This document shows, in pieces, positions 1 to 6,768 of a stretch of 12,403 nucleotides of DNA. The stretch is from Pseudomonadota bacterium (lineage in GTDB: Bacteria > Pseudomonadota > Alphaproteobacteria > Rhizobiales > Xanthobacteraceae). The translations under genes and the position numbers were made by a program. The DNA lies in NCBI GenBank assembly GCA_023390695.1, contig JAEWCJ010000229.1, positions 1 through 12,403 on the forward strand. The letters are read 5' to 3'. The stretch's first letter is position 1, and each line of letters begins with the position of its first letter. Below the pieces are notes generated by a model. It was not told the origin of the DNA. It did no database searches and saw only the letters and a program-made list of their open reading frames with translations.

Positions 1-38
1 TGGCCAAGTTCCTGATGCGCGGCGAGGTGATCGAATGA
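1..38 (+). CDS. phaF: Cation/proton antiporter subunit F, C-terminal end (partial)
   Basis: Only the last codons are in the window. Frame 3 reads AKFLMRGEVIE and then TGA at 36-38. This tail (a basic, short cytoplasmic end after the last membrane span) is typical of PhaF/MrpF/MnhF, the small subunit F of multisubunit K+/H+ or Na+/H+ antiporters. The stop overlaps the start of the next gene, phaG, as ATGA at 35-38, which is the usual F-G gene order and suggests translational coupling. The identification rests mainly on the following gene, because eleven residues alone prove little. Confidence 0.75.
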   Translation, partial: AKFLMRGEVIE

Positions 39-424
39 GTGGCATCGAGGATCTCCCGGACTGGGTCGCGCTGACAACGGCGGTTCTGGTGCTGCTCGGT
101 GCCGGTCTTACGCTGATTGGATCGCTGGGCCTTCTCCGCCTCGACACATTCTACGCGCGCGTGCATGCGCCGACTCTTGGGACGACGCTCGGCGCCGGCA
201 GCATCCTGATCGCATCCATGCTGTTTTTTTCGGTGTTGCAGACGCGTTTTGTGCTGCATGAAATTCTGATCACGATCTTCGTGACCCTGACGACGCCGGT
301 GACTCTGATGTTGCTCACCCATGCGGCCATGTTGCGAGACCAGGCGGAAGGACGGCTGGTTATTTCAAATGGCAAGGCGGAAGATCGCGGCCTTCGGTCT
401 GAAAGATCGTCCGGGTCGCCCTGA
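35..424 (+). CDS. phaG: Monovalent cation/H+ antiporter subunit G (PhaG/MnhG family)
   Basis: The gene encodes a 129-aa inner-membrane protein, subunit G of a Pha/Mrp-type multisubunit antiporter that exchanges K+ or Na+ for protons in pH and ion homeostasis. Three hydrophobic segments are visible at about residues 12-33, 46-67 and 72-97. Between the first two lies the family signature, GLLRLDTFYARVHAPTLGTT at residues 32-51. The family is usually about 100-125 aa; here a polar tail (about 105-129) extends past the last span. The start ATG overlaps the phaF stop, and the gene is last in its operon because the next gene is convergent. Whether the complex prefers K+ (Pha) or Na+ (Mnh/Mrp) cannot be read from subunit G. 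The pha name follows alphaproteobacterial usage. Confidence 0.9.
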   Translation: MSGIEDLPDWVALTTAVLVLLGAGLTLIGSLGLLRLDTFYARVHAPTLGTTLGAGSILIASMLFFSVLQTRFVLHEILITIFVTLTTPVTLMLLTHAAMLRDQAEGRLVISNGKAEDRGLRSERSSGSP

Positions 425-497
425 CCGCGCGAACTCGGCGTCTCCGGGCCAGCGCCGCTGCCTATCGGTAATTTCGGTAATTGTGGTTCTCCGGGAG

Positions 498-524
498 GCC
501 GGCAATAATGCGCGATTGCTTGGC
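498..524. terminator. Possible hairpin between convergent phaG and the araC-type gene
   Basis: In the 112-base gap between the two convergent stops, GCC plus GCAAT pairs with ATTGC plus GGC, with a one-base and a two-base bulge and an 8-base loop. It lies 13 bases beyond the regulator's stop. No T-tract follows on either strand, so this is at best a weak or bidirectional terminator. Nothing else was recognised in 425-536 apart from two adjacent copies of CGGTAATT near 466-481. Confidence 0.25.
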
Positions 525-536
525 AGGTTGCGGCGG

Positions 537-1610
537 TTACGCGAGATTGACAATCCAATCTTCGTATAAGCGATCACCCACCCGTTCATCCACAGCGGCG
601 CCATATGGCCGGTGCGACGTAGCCAGTGCGGCCCGGGCTTCCGAAGGAGTGCGTCCGAACCGCTGTTTGAACGCGCGCGTGAAGGAGACGGGATCGCGGA
701 AACCCCAGCCATAGGCGATGTCGGCGATCTGGCGATGGGCATGCTGCGTGGATAGAAGGTCTGCCAAACTGCGCCTCAGCCGTTGTTCGCGAATGAACTC
801 GGAAACGCCGCCGATCGGCGCGAACAACCGGTAGAGCCGCGCGCGCGACATCCCGACGCCTGCTGCTACGAAATCTGGGTCCAGATCCGCTCGCGTGAGA
901 CGCTCCTTGATGAAATTCTGCACGCGCAGCACTTCTGCCGGTTGCAGGAATTCCGGCGCGTCGCCGTCCTTGATCGCCGCTCCGTTGAACGACAGGGCAA
1001 TGACCTCGATAAGTGAACGGGCCGCAAAGCTGCCGTCTGCAACCGACAATGTCGGCGCGATGGAAAATAACGTTGTCAGATAACTGGCAAGCAGCCGTCC
1101 GGGCCCGGTCTGCGGGTCCACGCGTGCACCTTGCAACGAATCCGGGTGCGTGAGGAGAGGGGCTAAGCGGCGGCGGGGGACCATGACCGAAAACAGGTCG
1201 AAATCCGAATTGAAAGTGTCCATGACATCGGCCAGATCAAATGCGATCAAGCCTCCGGCTTTGACATCGGGCGCCAGTCTTAAGTCCTCCACGTCTCCGG
1301 AAATGAAGAGCTGGATCATATAGTGATCGATAGAATCCCGCGCGATACGTGCGGGACTCCGATTGAATTTCTGAGCTCCGGCGGTGCATCGGGACAGCAT
1401 GAGGTCTTCAAGCAGATAGCTTTGGACGCTGGCGCTGAAGATGTGCGCGGAGGCATTCGGTGGAGGCTGTGTGTCCAGCAATACACCGATACTCTGGCGC
1501 CACGCGGAAAAGCGTTTGGACGGCGGAAGCCCTTCCGTGCTGAACAGTGATGACGGGAGCGCCGTATGTTCCAGCTTTGGCTGCGATCTCATTCCATCAG
1601 GCCGCGGCAC
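537..1610 (-). CDS. AraC-family transcriptional regulator (AraC_binding_2-like N-domain plus HTH)
   Basis: A 357-aa DNA-binding regulator. The C-terminal third carries the two helix-turn-helix units of the AraC/XylS family: the first at about residues 243-278 (LDPDFVAAGVGMSRARLYRL then IREQRL) and the second at about 294-326 (IADIAYGWGFRDPVSFTRAF then GRTPSEAR). The N-terminal part (about 25-215) fits the ligand or oligomerisation domain of FeaR/OxyR-like AraC proteins, with a conserved core at residues 94-147. The first possible start is GTG at 1610; an in-frame ATG at 1592 is an alternative, and neither has a convincing Shine-Dalgarno. A promoter at 1693-1665 and paired repeats upstream of it suggest autoregulation. 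The gene is divergent from the porin gene at 1876, a possible target. The inducer cannot be predicted. Confidence 0.88.
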   Translation of the reverse strand: MPRPDGMRSQPKLEHTALPSSLFSTEGLPPSKRFSAWRQSIGVLLDTQPPPNASAHIFSASVQSYLLEDLMLSRCTAGAQKFNRSPARIARDSIDHYMIQLFISGDVEDLRLAPDVKAGGLIAFDLADVMDTFNSDFDLFSVMVPRRRLAPLLTHPDSLQGARVDPQTGPGRLLASYLTTLFSIAPTLSVADGSFAARSLIEVIALSFNGAAIKDGDAPEFLQPAEVLRVQNFIKERLTRADLDPDFVAAGVGMSRARLYRLFAPIGGVSEFIREQRLRRSLADLLSTQHAHRQIADIAYGWGFRDPVSFTRAFKQRFGRTPSEARAALATSHRPYGAAVDERVGDRLYEDWIVNLA

Positions 1611-1664
1611 TGAGGGGCTTGCGAGGTGAGGGCCATTGAATTCCGTCCCCGTGAGTACCGGAAG

Positions 1665-1693
1665 AAATAGCTTGCCGCTTCAGAGCCGGTCAA
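1665..1693 (-). promoter_or_regulatory. Promoter of the AraC-type regulator
   Basis: On the minus strand, TTGACC (1693-1688) is followed after exactly 17 bases by CTATTT (1670-1665). This is close to the alphaproteobacterial housekeeping consensus TTGAC-N17-CTATAT. It places the transcript start near 1658, about 50 bases upstream of the GTG at 1610. Assigned from the consensus match only. Confidence 0.55.
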
Positions 1694-1699
1694 TTCGTG

Positions 1700-1728
1700 T
1701 CTGAGACATATCGACTGCAATCTGAGAC
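1700..1728. promoter_or_regulatory. Paired 8-bp direct repeat, candidate AraC-type operator
   Basis: TCTGAGAC occurs at 1700-1707 and again at 1721-1728, a 21-bp period, so both copies lie on the same face of the helix. The first copy is also the core of an 11-bp perfect palindrome, TGTCTGAGACA (1698-1708). On the minus strand the nearer copy ends six bases before the -35 of the regulator's promoter. Two half-sites about 21 bp apart beside the -35 are the standard arrangement for AraC-family activators. The site also lies upstream of the divergent porin gene. Confidence 0.45.
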
Positions 1729-1875
1729 GGAATGGCAGGCCGGGGTCGCTGACTGTTCTGCGAGCTTGTGCCACCACTCCTGGATTGCGGATGCGGGCAT
1801 GGGGAGCGGACGGCTCGGTATGGGCATCTGCTGGCGTTGTTGCGGCGCAAAGGCTGGGTGCCGGAAGGAGGGAAC

Positions 1876-2601
1876 TTGCAACGATATTGTGGAAACGGAT
1901 TGCTGGCCGGCGTCATCGCGTCGGCTGTAGTCTGGGCAGGTGCAGCTGTTGCGGCAGACCTGCGAACTGCTGCGCCGGTGCCTTATGCACATGTATCGAA
2001 TGTGAATTGGACGGGCTTCTATCTTGGCGGCCATCTCGGTTATGGGCAGGGCAAGGCGAGTGTCTCCGATCCTGCTGCGCCGGGCTTCAGCGTCGACACT
2101 ACAACGAAGGGTTTTCTTGGCGGCGGCCAACTCGGCTATAATTATCAGGTGGGCAGGACGGTGTTCGGCATCGAGGCCGACTTCAGCGGTGCGAATGTGG
2201 ATGGGACGACGGTGCTCCATGATCCCACAGGCGACATTGTCTCAGGCAATCCCCGTAATCGCTGGACCTCACTCATCACCGGCCGTCTGGGATATGCGGC
2301 CGGCAACTCGCTTCTTTACGTGAAGGGCGGTGCGGCGTTCGGCGGCTTTCGCTACGGCGCGGCCAATCTCACCGACAACGAATCGGGAAGCGCCAAATTC
2401 AGACGCAGCGGTTGGACGGTCGGAGCAGGTCTCGAATATGCGCTGTCCAATGCCTGGTCCATCCGTGGCGAGTACGACTATCTGAATTTTGGCAAGCACA
2501 ACGTGACGGTTACGGAAAACGACGGATCGACGGATACGGCGGTATTTCGTCAGAAGCTGCATCAGGTTAAAGTCGGTATCAATTATCGTTTCGGCTATTG
2601 A
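1876..2601 (+). CDS. Outer-membrane beta-barrel protein, Omp25/Omp31-like porin family
   Basis: A 241-aa outer-membrane protein of the small 8-stranded barrel type (Omp25/Omp31/RopB-like, OMP_b-brl). I place the start at TTG 1876: GGAAGGAGG at 1863-1871 is correctly spaced before it, and the product then begins with a clean Sec signal peptide (hydrophobic residues 9-24, cleavage after AVA at about residue 26). The frame is open to an ATG at 1768, but that would put 36 polar residues before the signal. The mature protein opens with the family mark NWTGFYLGGHLGYGQGK (44-60), has alternating glycine/aromatic strands such as FLGGGQLGYNYQVG, and ends in the barrel closure GINYRFGY. Such proteins stabilise the envelope and can act as small pores. 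It is followed by a strong terminator and so is monocistronic. Confidence 0.88.
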   Translation: MQRYCGNGLLAGVIASAVVWAGAAVAADLRTAAPVPYAHVSNVNWTGFYLGGHLGYGQGKASVSDPAAPGFSVDTTTKGFLGGGQLGYNYQVGRTVFGIEADFSGANVDGTTVLHDPTGDIVSGNPRNRWTSLITGRLGYAAGNSLLYVKGGAAFGGFRYGAANLTDNESGSAKFRRSGWTVGAGLEYALSNAWSIRGEYDYLNFGKHNVTVTENDGSTDTAVFRQKLHQVKVGINYRFGY

Positions 2602-2604
2602 ACG

Positions 2605-2643
2605 AAGAGAGGGGATCCCATTTTTCGGGGCCCCTTTTCTCTA
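2605..2643 (+). terminator. Rho-independent terminator of the porin gene
   Basis: Starting four bases after the TGA, AGAGAGGGGATCCC can fold on GGGGCCCCTTTTCTCT around an ATTTTTC loop. GGGG pairs with CCCC, CCC with GGG, and the purine flank with the pyrimidine flank. The descending arm runs into a T-rich stretch. Position and shape are those of an intrinsic terminator. Confidence 0.7.
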
Positions 2644-2645
2644 TT

Positions 2646-2888
2646 CGTTATGAGGGAGAGGTGGCTCCTTGCGCTGCCGTCTCGCTTTAGAGATGCATCG
2701 GGGCGATGGTTCCGAACCTCAATTATAAGCGTATATTCCTATATCTGATATCCAGCTTCGCTAATGACAGCCATAAATCATTGAGATTTGTGCGGTTTGA
2801 ATGGTAAGTGTAGTAGACTAAGCGGCGTGCCATCAATATCTCGGCTTTGTTGGCGACGTTGCCCCTTTCACTCGGCCTTTCTCCCCGC
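2646..2888 (+). promoter_or_regulatory. Upstream region of mcd with an operator-like palindrome
   Basis: No gene is seen in this gap. It is AT-rich compared with its surroundings from about 2718 to 2815, as expected for a promoter region. At 2772-2792, CATAAATC and GATTTGTG form an inverted repeat around ATTGA with 7 of 8 positions paired. TTGAGA (2781-2786) within it could be a -35, with GTAAGT 17 bases on as a weak -10. No confident promoter can be named. Confidence 0.35.
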
Positions 2889-4538
2889 ATGCGTACCTCA
2901 TCGTCTGAAAAGATTCCTGATATCGGGCCTGAGATTGTTTCCGTCGCCGAAGCGTTGCTGACGGACGCCACCATGGCGGTGCGCCGGCGCGTGGCGGATG
3001 ATGCGCAGGCGTTCGATCGTGAGCAGCGCGCGACCCACGGCCTCGCCTGGCTCGCCACGTATGTCGAGGCGTTGCGCCAGCTTGCGTCCTATGCCGAGCG
3101 CATGCAGACGTCCGGCCATTTCGGCGAGGTGGAAGAGCTGATCGTCAGCATCGGCTTCGGCGAATATCTGGCGCAGATCGTCGGCGGCATTCCGATGAGC
3201 CAGGGCGAGATCGTGCGGCTGGGGGATCTTGGGCTGCCGGCGGCTTCGGTCGCGGCGCGGCTGACGCCCGGCGTGGAGGCGCTGATCGCAGACGGCAACA
3301 CCGCCGCCCGGCGCGCCCGGCTCGTCGCGCTGCTGCGCGATCACCACGGCGCGACCTTTGGCGCCAGTGGCCTTGACGAGACGCTGGAATCGATCCGCGA
3401 GGAGATGCGCAAATTCGCGCTCAGCGAGGTGATCCCGCACGCGCAAGGCTGGCATCTGAAGAACGAATATATCCCGCTCGAGATCATCGCGCAGATGTCG
3501 GCGCTGGGCGTGTTCGGGCTGACCATTCCCGAAGACTATGAGGGCATGGCGCTCGGCAAGGAATCGATGTGCGTCGTGTCGGAGGAATTGTCGCGCGGCT
3601 ATATCGGCGTCGGCTCGCTCGGCACGCGCTCGGAAATCGCCGCCGAACTCATCCTCGGCAGCGGCACCGAGGAGCAGAAGCGCAAGTGGCTGCCGAAACT
3701 CGCCTCCGGCGAAATCCTGCCGACCGCCGTCTTCACCGAGCCGAATACCGGCTCCGACCTTGCCTCGCTGAAGACGCGTGCGGTGCGCGAGGGCGATGTC
3801 TACAAGGTCTATGGCAACAAGACCTGGATCACGCATCCCGTGCGCGCCGACCTGATGACGCTGCTGGTGCGCACCGATCCGAAGGAGGCCGGCTATCGCG
3901 GGCTCTCCATGCTGCTCGCGGAGAAGCCACGCGGCAGCGACGCCGATCCGTTTCCGGCGCAGGGCATGTCCGGCACCGAGATCGAGGTGCTCGGCTATCG
4001 CGGCATGAAGGAATACGAGATCGCCTTCGACGGTTTTGAGGTGAAGGCGGAGAATCTGCTCGGCGGCATCGAGGGCGCCGGCTTCAAGCAATTGATGCAG
4101 ACCTTTGAATCCGCGCGCATCCAGACCGCGGCACGTGCGGTCGGAGTGGCGCAGGCGGCGCTCGATCAGGCGCTCACCTATGCGCAGGAACGATCGCAAT
4201 TCGCCCGGCCGATCGTGGAATTTCCGCGCGTCGCCGACAAGCTCGCGATGATGGCGGTGGAGATCACCATCGCCCGCCAGCTCACCTATTTTGCCGCGCG
4301 TGAAAAGGATTCGGGTCGCCGCTGCGATCTCGAGGCTGGCATGGCCAAGCTCCTGGCAGCGCGTGTCGCCTGGGCCGCAGCCGACAATGCGGTGCAAATT
4401 CACGGCGGCAACGGATTCGCGCTGGAGTTCCCGGCCTCGCGCCTGCTCTGCGACGCGCGCATCCTCAGCATTTTCGAAGGCGCCGCCGAAATCCAGGCGC
4501 AAGTCATCGCCCGCCGTCTGCTCGACGGGACGAACTAG
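2889..4538 (+). CDS. mcd: (2S)-Methylsuccinyl-CoA dehydrogenase (acyl-CoA dehydrogenase family)
   Basis: A 549-aa FAD enzyme that oxidises (2S)-methylsuccinyl-CoA to mesaconyl-C1-CoA in the ethylmalonyl-CoA pathway, passing electrons to ETF. Ordinary acyl-CoA dehydrogenases are about 380-400 aa. This one has an extra N-terminal helical domain (about 1-155, with GLAWLATYVEALRQL at 51-65), a hallmark of Mcd. The catalytic core follows: N-terminal helices (160-275), the FAD/substrate segment FTEPNTGSDLASLKT (282-296), the middle barrel, RSQFARPIVEFPRVADKLA (435-453), QIHGGNGF (503-510) and IFEGAAEIQAQVIARRLL (528-545). Glu530 sits at the position of the catalytic base. I chose ATG 2889 for the start; the frame is open to a TTG at 2847, but neither has a clear ribosome site. 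Its codons look richer in GCG/CGC than those of mct and meh, so the three may not share one origin. Short- or branched-chain acyl-CoA dehydrogenase is less likely because of the N-domain. Confidence 0.88.
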   Translation: MRTSSSEKIPDIGPEIVSVAEALLTDATMAVRRRVADDAQAFDREQRATHGLAWLATYVEALRQLASYAERMQTSGHFGEVEELIVSIGFGEYLAQIVGGIPMSQGEIVRLGDLGLPAASVAARLTPGVEALIADGNTAARRARLVALLRDHHGATFGASGLDETLESIREEMRKFALSEVIPHAQGWHLKNEYIPLEIIAQMSALGVFGLTIPEDYEGMALGKESMCVVSEELSRGYIGVGSLGTRSEIAAELILGSGTEEQKRKWLPKLASGEILPTAVFTEPNTGSDLASLKTRAVREGDVYKVYGNKTWITHPVRADLMTLLVRTDPKEAGYRGLSMLLAEKPRGSDADPFPAQGMSGTEIEVLGYRGMKEYEIAFDGFEVKAENLLGGIEGAGFKQLMQTFESARIQTAARAVGVAQAALDQALTYAQERSQFARPIVEFPRVADKLAMMAVEITIARQLTYFAAREKDSGRRCDLEAGMAKLLAARVAWAAADNAVQIHGGNGFALEFPASRLLCDARILSIFEGAAEIQAQVIARRLLDGTN

Positions 4539-4560
4539 CTGGCTTCTCAGCAATGACAAT

Positions 4561-4591
4561 CGCTCAATCGCCGTTCGGCGGTAGTTGAGCG
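4561..4591 (+). other. Strong hairpin in the mcd-mct gap
   Basis: CGCTCAA pairs with TTGAGCG, and inside it CGCC pairs with GGCG around a four-base GTTC loop; only small mismatched positions separate the two helices. It occupies about a third of the 87-base gap. No T-run follows, so it is not a standard intrinsic terminator. It could be an RNA-processing or stability element, an attenuator, or part of an operator that lets mct-meh be expressed at a different level from mcd. Confidence 0.5.
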
Positions 4592-4625
4592 CACTGCATT
4601 CTGCTGGCTTGGAATTGGGGAAGAA

Positions 4626-5858
4626 ATGTACGACCTGCTTAAGGGCTTGAGGATCGTCGAGGGGGCATCATTTGTTGCCGCGCCGCTGTGCGGGCTGACA
4701 TTCGTCCAGCTCGGCGCGGACGTGATCCGGTTTGATCCCATTGGAGGCGGGCCGGATTTCTATCGTTGGCCGCTGGCTCCGAGTGGCCTCAGCTTCTATT
4801 GGGAAGGGCTGAACAAGGGAAAGCGTTCAATTGCGATAGATCTGGCACGTCCGGAAGGACGCGAGATCGCGGCCGCTTTGGTGACCGTTCCAGGGCCGCA
4901 GGCGGGGTATTTCGTCACCAATTATCCGGCGCAGAGTTTCCTGTCACATGAACGCCTGGCCGCACGCCGTGCAGACCTGATCACGGTGCGGGTGACGGGA
5001 TCCTCGGATGGCCGTAACGCACTTGATTACACTGTGAACTGCGCTGCAGGTTATCCGGAGATGACGGGCCCAGCGGACACCGCTGGCCCAGTCAATCATG
5101 TTTTGCCGGCATGGGATGTGGCGGCCGGATTGACCGCGGCGGTCTCACTGCTTGCGTCTGCTCACAAGCGGTCGATCACCGGGCAGGGAGGTGAAATCCA
5201 GGTTCCGCTCTCGAACGTTGCGTTCGGAGTCCTGTCCGCGCTTGGCAATATTGGCGAGGTGTCGGTGTCTGGGCGCGACAGGCCGCGTTACGGCAACGCG
5301 TTGTATGGGTCGTTTGGGCGGGACTTCGTCACTCAGGACGGTCGCAGGCTTATGATCGTGGCGATCACGCGTCGGCAGTGGCGGGGCTTGATCGAGGTGC
5401 TTGGATTGCAGGAGGCGATCGGGGCGCTCGAGCAACGCCACGGAACGAACTTTGAAACGGACGAAGGTGCTCGCTTTGTTCACCGGGAGGAGATTTTTGC
5501 GCTGGTGGAGCAGCGGATCGGGCAAAGCCAGTTTGCGGACCTTGCCGAAACCTTTGATCATCATGCCGTCTGCTGGGGTGAATACCAGAGCGTTCGTGAA
5601 GCGCTGGACAAGGACTTCCGAGTATCTGCAGCCAATCCGATGTTCAATCGTGTTTCCCATCCCAGCGGAGAGACCTATATCGCGGCGGGATTTCCGGGTG
5701 TGATGCCGGCTGCGGAACGCGAGCCAGTGCGGCCCGCGCCCAAGCTGGGCACCCATACCGATGAAATATTGACGGGTGAACTGGGTCTCCCGGAGGGCGA
5801 GATTGGGCGCTTGCATGATGCCGGCATCGTCGCGGGGCCAGGAAAGGCGTATGCATGA
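4626..5858 (+). CDS. mct: Class III CoA-transferase, likely mesaconyl-CoA C1-C4 CoA transferase (2-methylfumaryl-CoA isomerase)
   Basis: A 410-aa CaiB/BaiF-type (class III) CoA-transferase. It resembles Mct of the Chloroflexus 3-hydroxypropionate bicycle, which moves CoA within mesaconate from the C1 to the C4 carboxyl. I recognise segments shared with that subgroup: RIVEGASFVAAPL (9-21), QLGADVIRFDPIGGGPDFYR (28-47), LNKGKRSIAIDL (62-73), MTGPA and NHVLPAWDVAAGL (146-169), YGNALYGSFGRDF (222-234), and LGTHTDEIL with GRLHDAGIV near the end. Asp164 in PAWD is where the family's nucleophilic aspartate is expected. Length is normal for the family. The start ATG is preceded by GGGGAAG. The gene overlaps meh by ATGA, and the pair follows mcd, whose product is the proposed substrate. 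The subgroup assignment is from remembered sequence pattern; other dicarboxylyl-CoA transferases remain possible. Confidence 0.78.
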   Translation: MYDLLKGLRIVEGASFVAAPLCGLTFVQLGADVIRFDPIGGGPDFYRWPLAPSGLSFYWEGLNKGKRSIAIDLARPEGREIAAALVTVPGPQAGYFVTNYPAQSFLSHERLAARRADLITVRVTGSSDGRNALDYTVNCAAGYPEMTGPADTAGPVNHVLPAWDVAAGLTAAVSLLASAHKRSITGQGGEIQVPLSNVAFGVLSALGNIGEVSVSGRDRPRYGNALYGSFGRDFVTQDGRRLMIVAITRRQWRGLIEVLGLQEAIGALEQRHGTNFETDEGARFVHREEIFALVEQRIGQSQFADLAETFDHHAVCWGEYQSVREALDKDFRVSAANPMFNRVSHPSGETYIAAGFPGVMPAAEREPVRPAPKLGTHTDEILTGELGLPEGEIGRLHDAGIVAGPGKAYA

Positions 5859-6709
5859 CCGACACAGGCATTTCGCCGAACGAAATCGAAAGCTACCGGA
5901 GCTATGTCGGTCGCTCGATCTCGGAAACCGAAATCATAGGCATGCATGTCTGCCAGCGCATGGCGGCGACCCTCGACAGCGCGCATGCCGGGCCGGTGCT
6001 TCCGCCGATGTGGCATTACGGATTGTTTCTGACTATGGCGGCGACAAGCGAATTGGGCCGCGACGGGCATCCGCGGCGTGGTGATTTTCTGCCTGCGGTC
6101 AGCTTGCCGCGACGGATGTTCGCAGGCTCGGACATTACCTTCCTGAAGCCGCTGACGATCGGGCATGAGGTGACACGGGTATCCCGGATCGCGTCGGTTG
6201 AGCACCGTCAGGGCAAATCGGGACATCTTGTTTTCGTGCGTGTGGCCCTGAGCTTCTGCCAGGACGGCGAGGTCTCGATCAATGAGACGCAAACCATCGT
6301 TTATCGCGGTACGGGCGGACGCGTACCGGCGGTGACCGAGCGGCCGCTTCCGCCGCTTGCCGCGAACGAAGCGGCGCAGGAGTGGACGCCTACGACTATC
6401 GAATTGTTCCGCTATTCTTGCGCCACCTTCAATTCACATCGCATTCATTATGATCTGCCGTACGCGATGGAGGAGGAGGGCTATCCCGGATTGGTGGTGC
6501 ACGGTCCATTGACCGCAACGCGTCTTTGTGCGTTTGCCGCCGGTATCGCAAAAAGTCCGGTGCAGCGTTTTGTCTTCCGCGGCGAGGCGCCCGCTTTTGT
6601 TGATCAACCGATCCGTCTGGCCGGACACTTGGACGGGAAGACGTGCATCGTCCGCGCCGAGCGGGCCGATGGTATTGTTGCAATGTCGGCGACGGCGACA
6701 CTGGGTTGA
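5855..6709 (+). CDS. meh: Hot-dog (MaoC/HTD2-type) hydratase, likely mesaconyl-C4-CoA hydratase
   Basis: A 284-aa cytoplasmic double hot-dog hydratase, similar to mesaconyl-C4-CoA (3-methylfumaryl-CoA) hydratase, which adds water to give (S)-citramalyl-CoA. The N-terminal half shows PPMWHYGLFL (50-59) and a LPRRMFAGSDITFLKPL block (84-100), as in HTD2-like proteins. The C-terminal half carries the active-site block FRYSCATFNSHRIHYDLPYA (185-204), continuing through EGYPGLVVHGPL (208-219). His195, His198 and Asp200 are in the region of the hydratase dyad. Its ATG overlaps the mct stop, and GGAAAGG (5841-5847) is a good ribosome site, so the two are almost certainly co-translated. The citramalyl-CoA lyase needed to finish the route is not in the window. 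A hydratase acting on another 2-enoyl-CoA diacid is the main alternative. Confidence 0.78.
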   Translation: MTDTGISPNEIESYRSYVGRSISETEIIGMHVCQRMAATLDSAHAGPVLPPMWHYGLFLTMAATSELGRDGHPRRGDFLPAVSLPRRMFAGSDITFLKPLTIGHEVTRVSRIASVEHRQGKSGHLVFVRVALSFCQDGEVSINETQTIVYRGTGGRVPAVTERPLPPLAANEAAQEWTPTTIELFRYSCATFNSHRIHYDLPYAMEEEGYPGLVVHGPLTATRLCAFAAGIAKSPVQRFVFRGEAPAFVDQPIRLAGHLDGKTCIVRAERADGIVAMSATATLG

Positions 6710-6768
6710 TTCAGTCCGCGTGATATGCTGGCGACGACAGTCCCGGCAGTTGGACAAGAGGATGTCGC

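Noticed and set aside
1236..1256. FNR/FixK-like sequence, TTGATCGCATTTGA on the minus strand
   Set aside because: The second half does not match ATCAA, and it lies inside the AraC-type coding region with no promoter nearby.
3569..4039. Second plus-strand frame within mcd rich in Arg and Ala
   Set aside because: It lies wholly inside mcd, has no ribosome site and shows no domain; it reflects high GC at the third codon position.
2898..4559. A 553-codon open frame on the minus strand across mcd
   Set aside because: It is the antisense shadow of a GC-rich gene. Its product is a low-complexity run of Arg, Leu, His and Ala with no recognisable family, while the plus strand encodes a complete acyl-CoA dehydrogenase.
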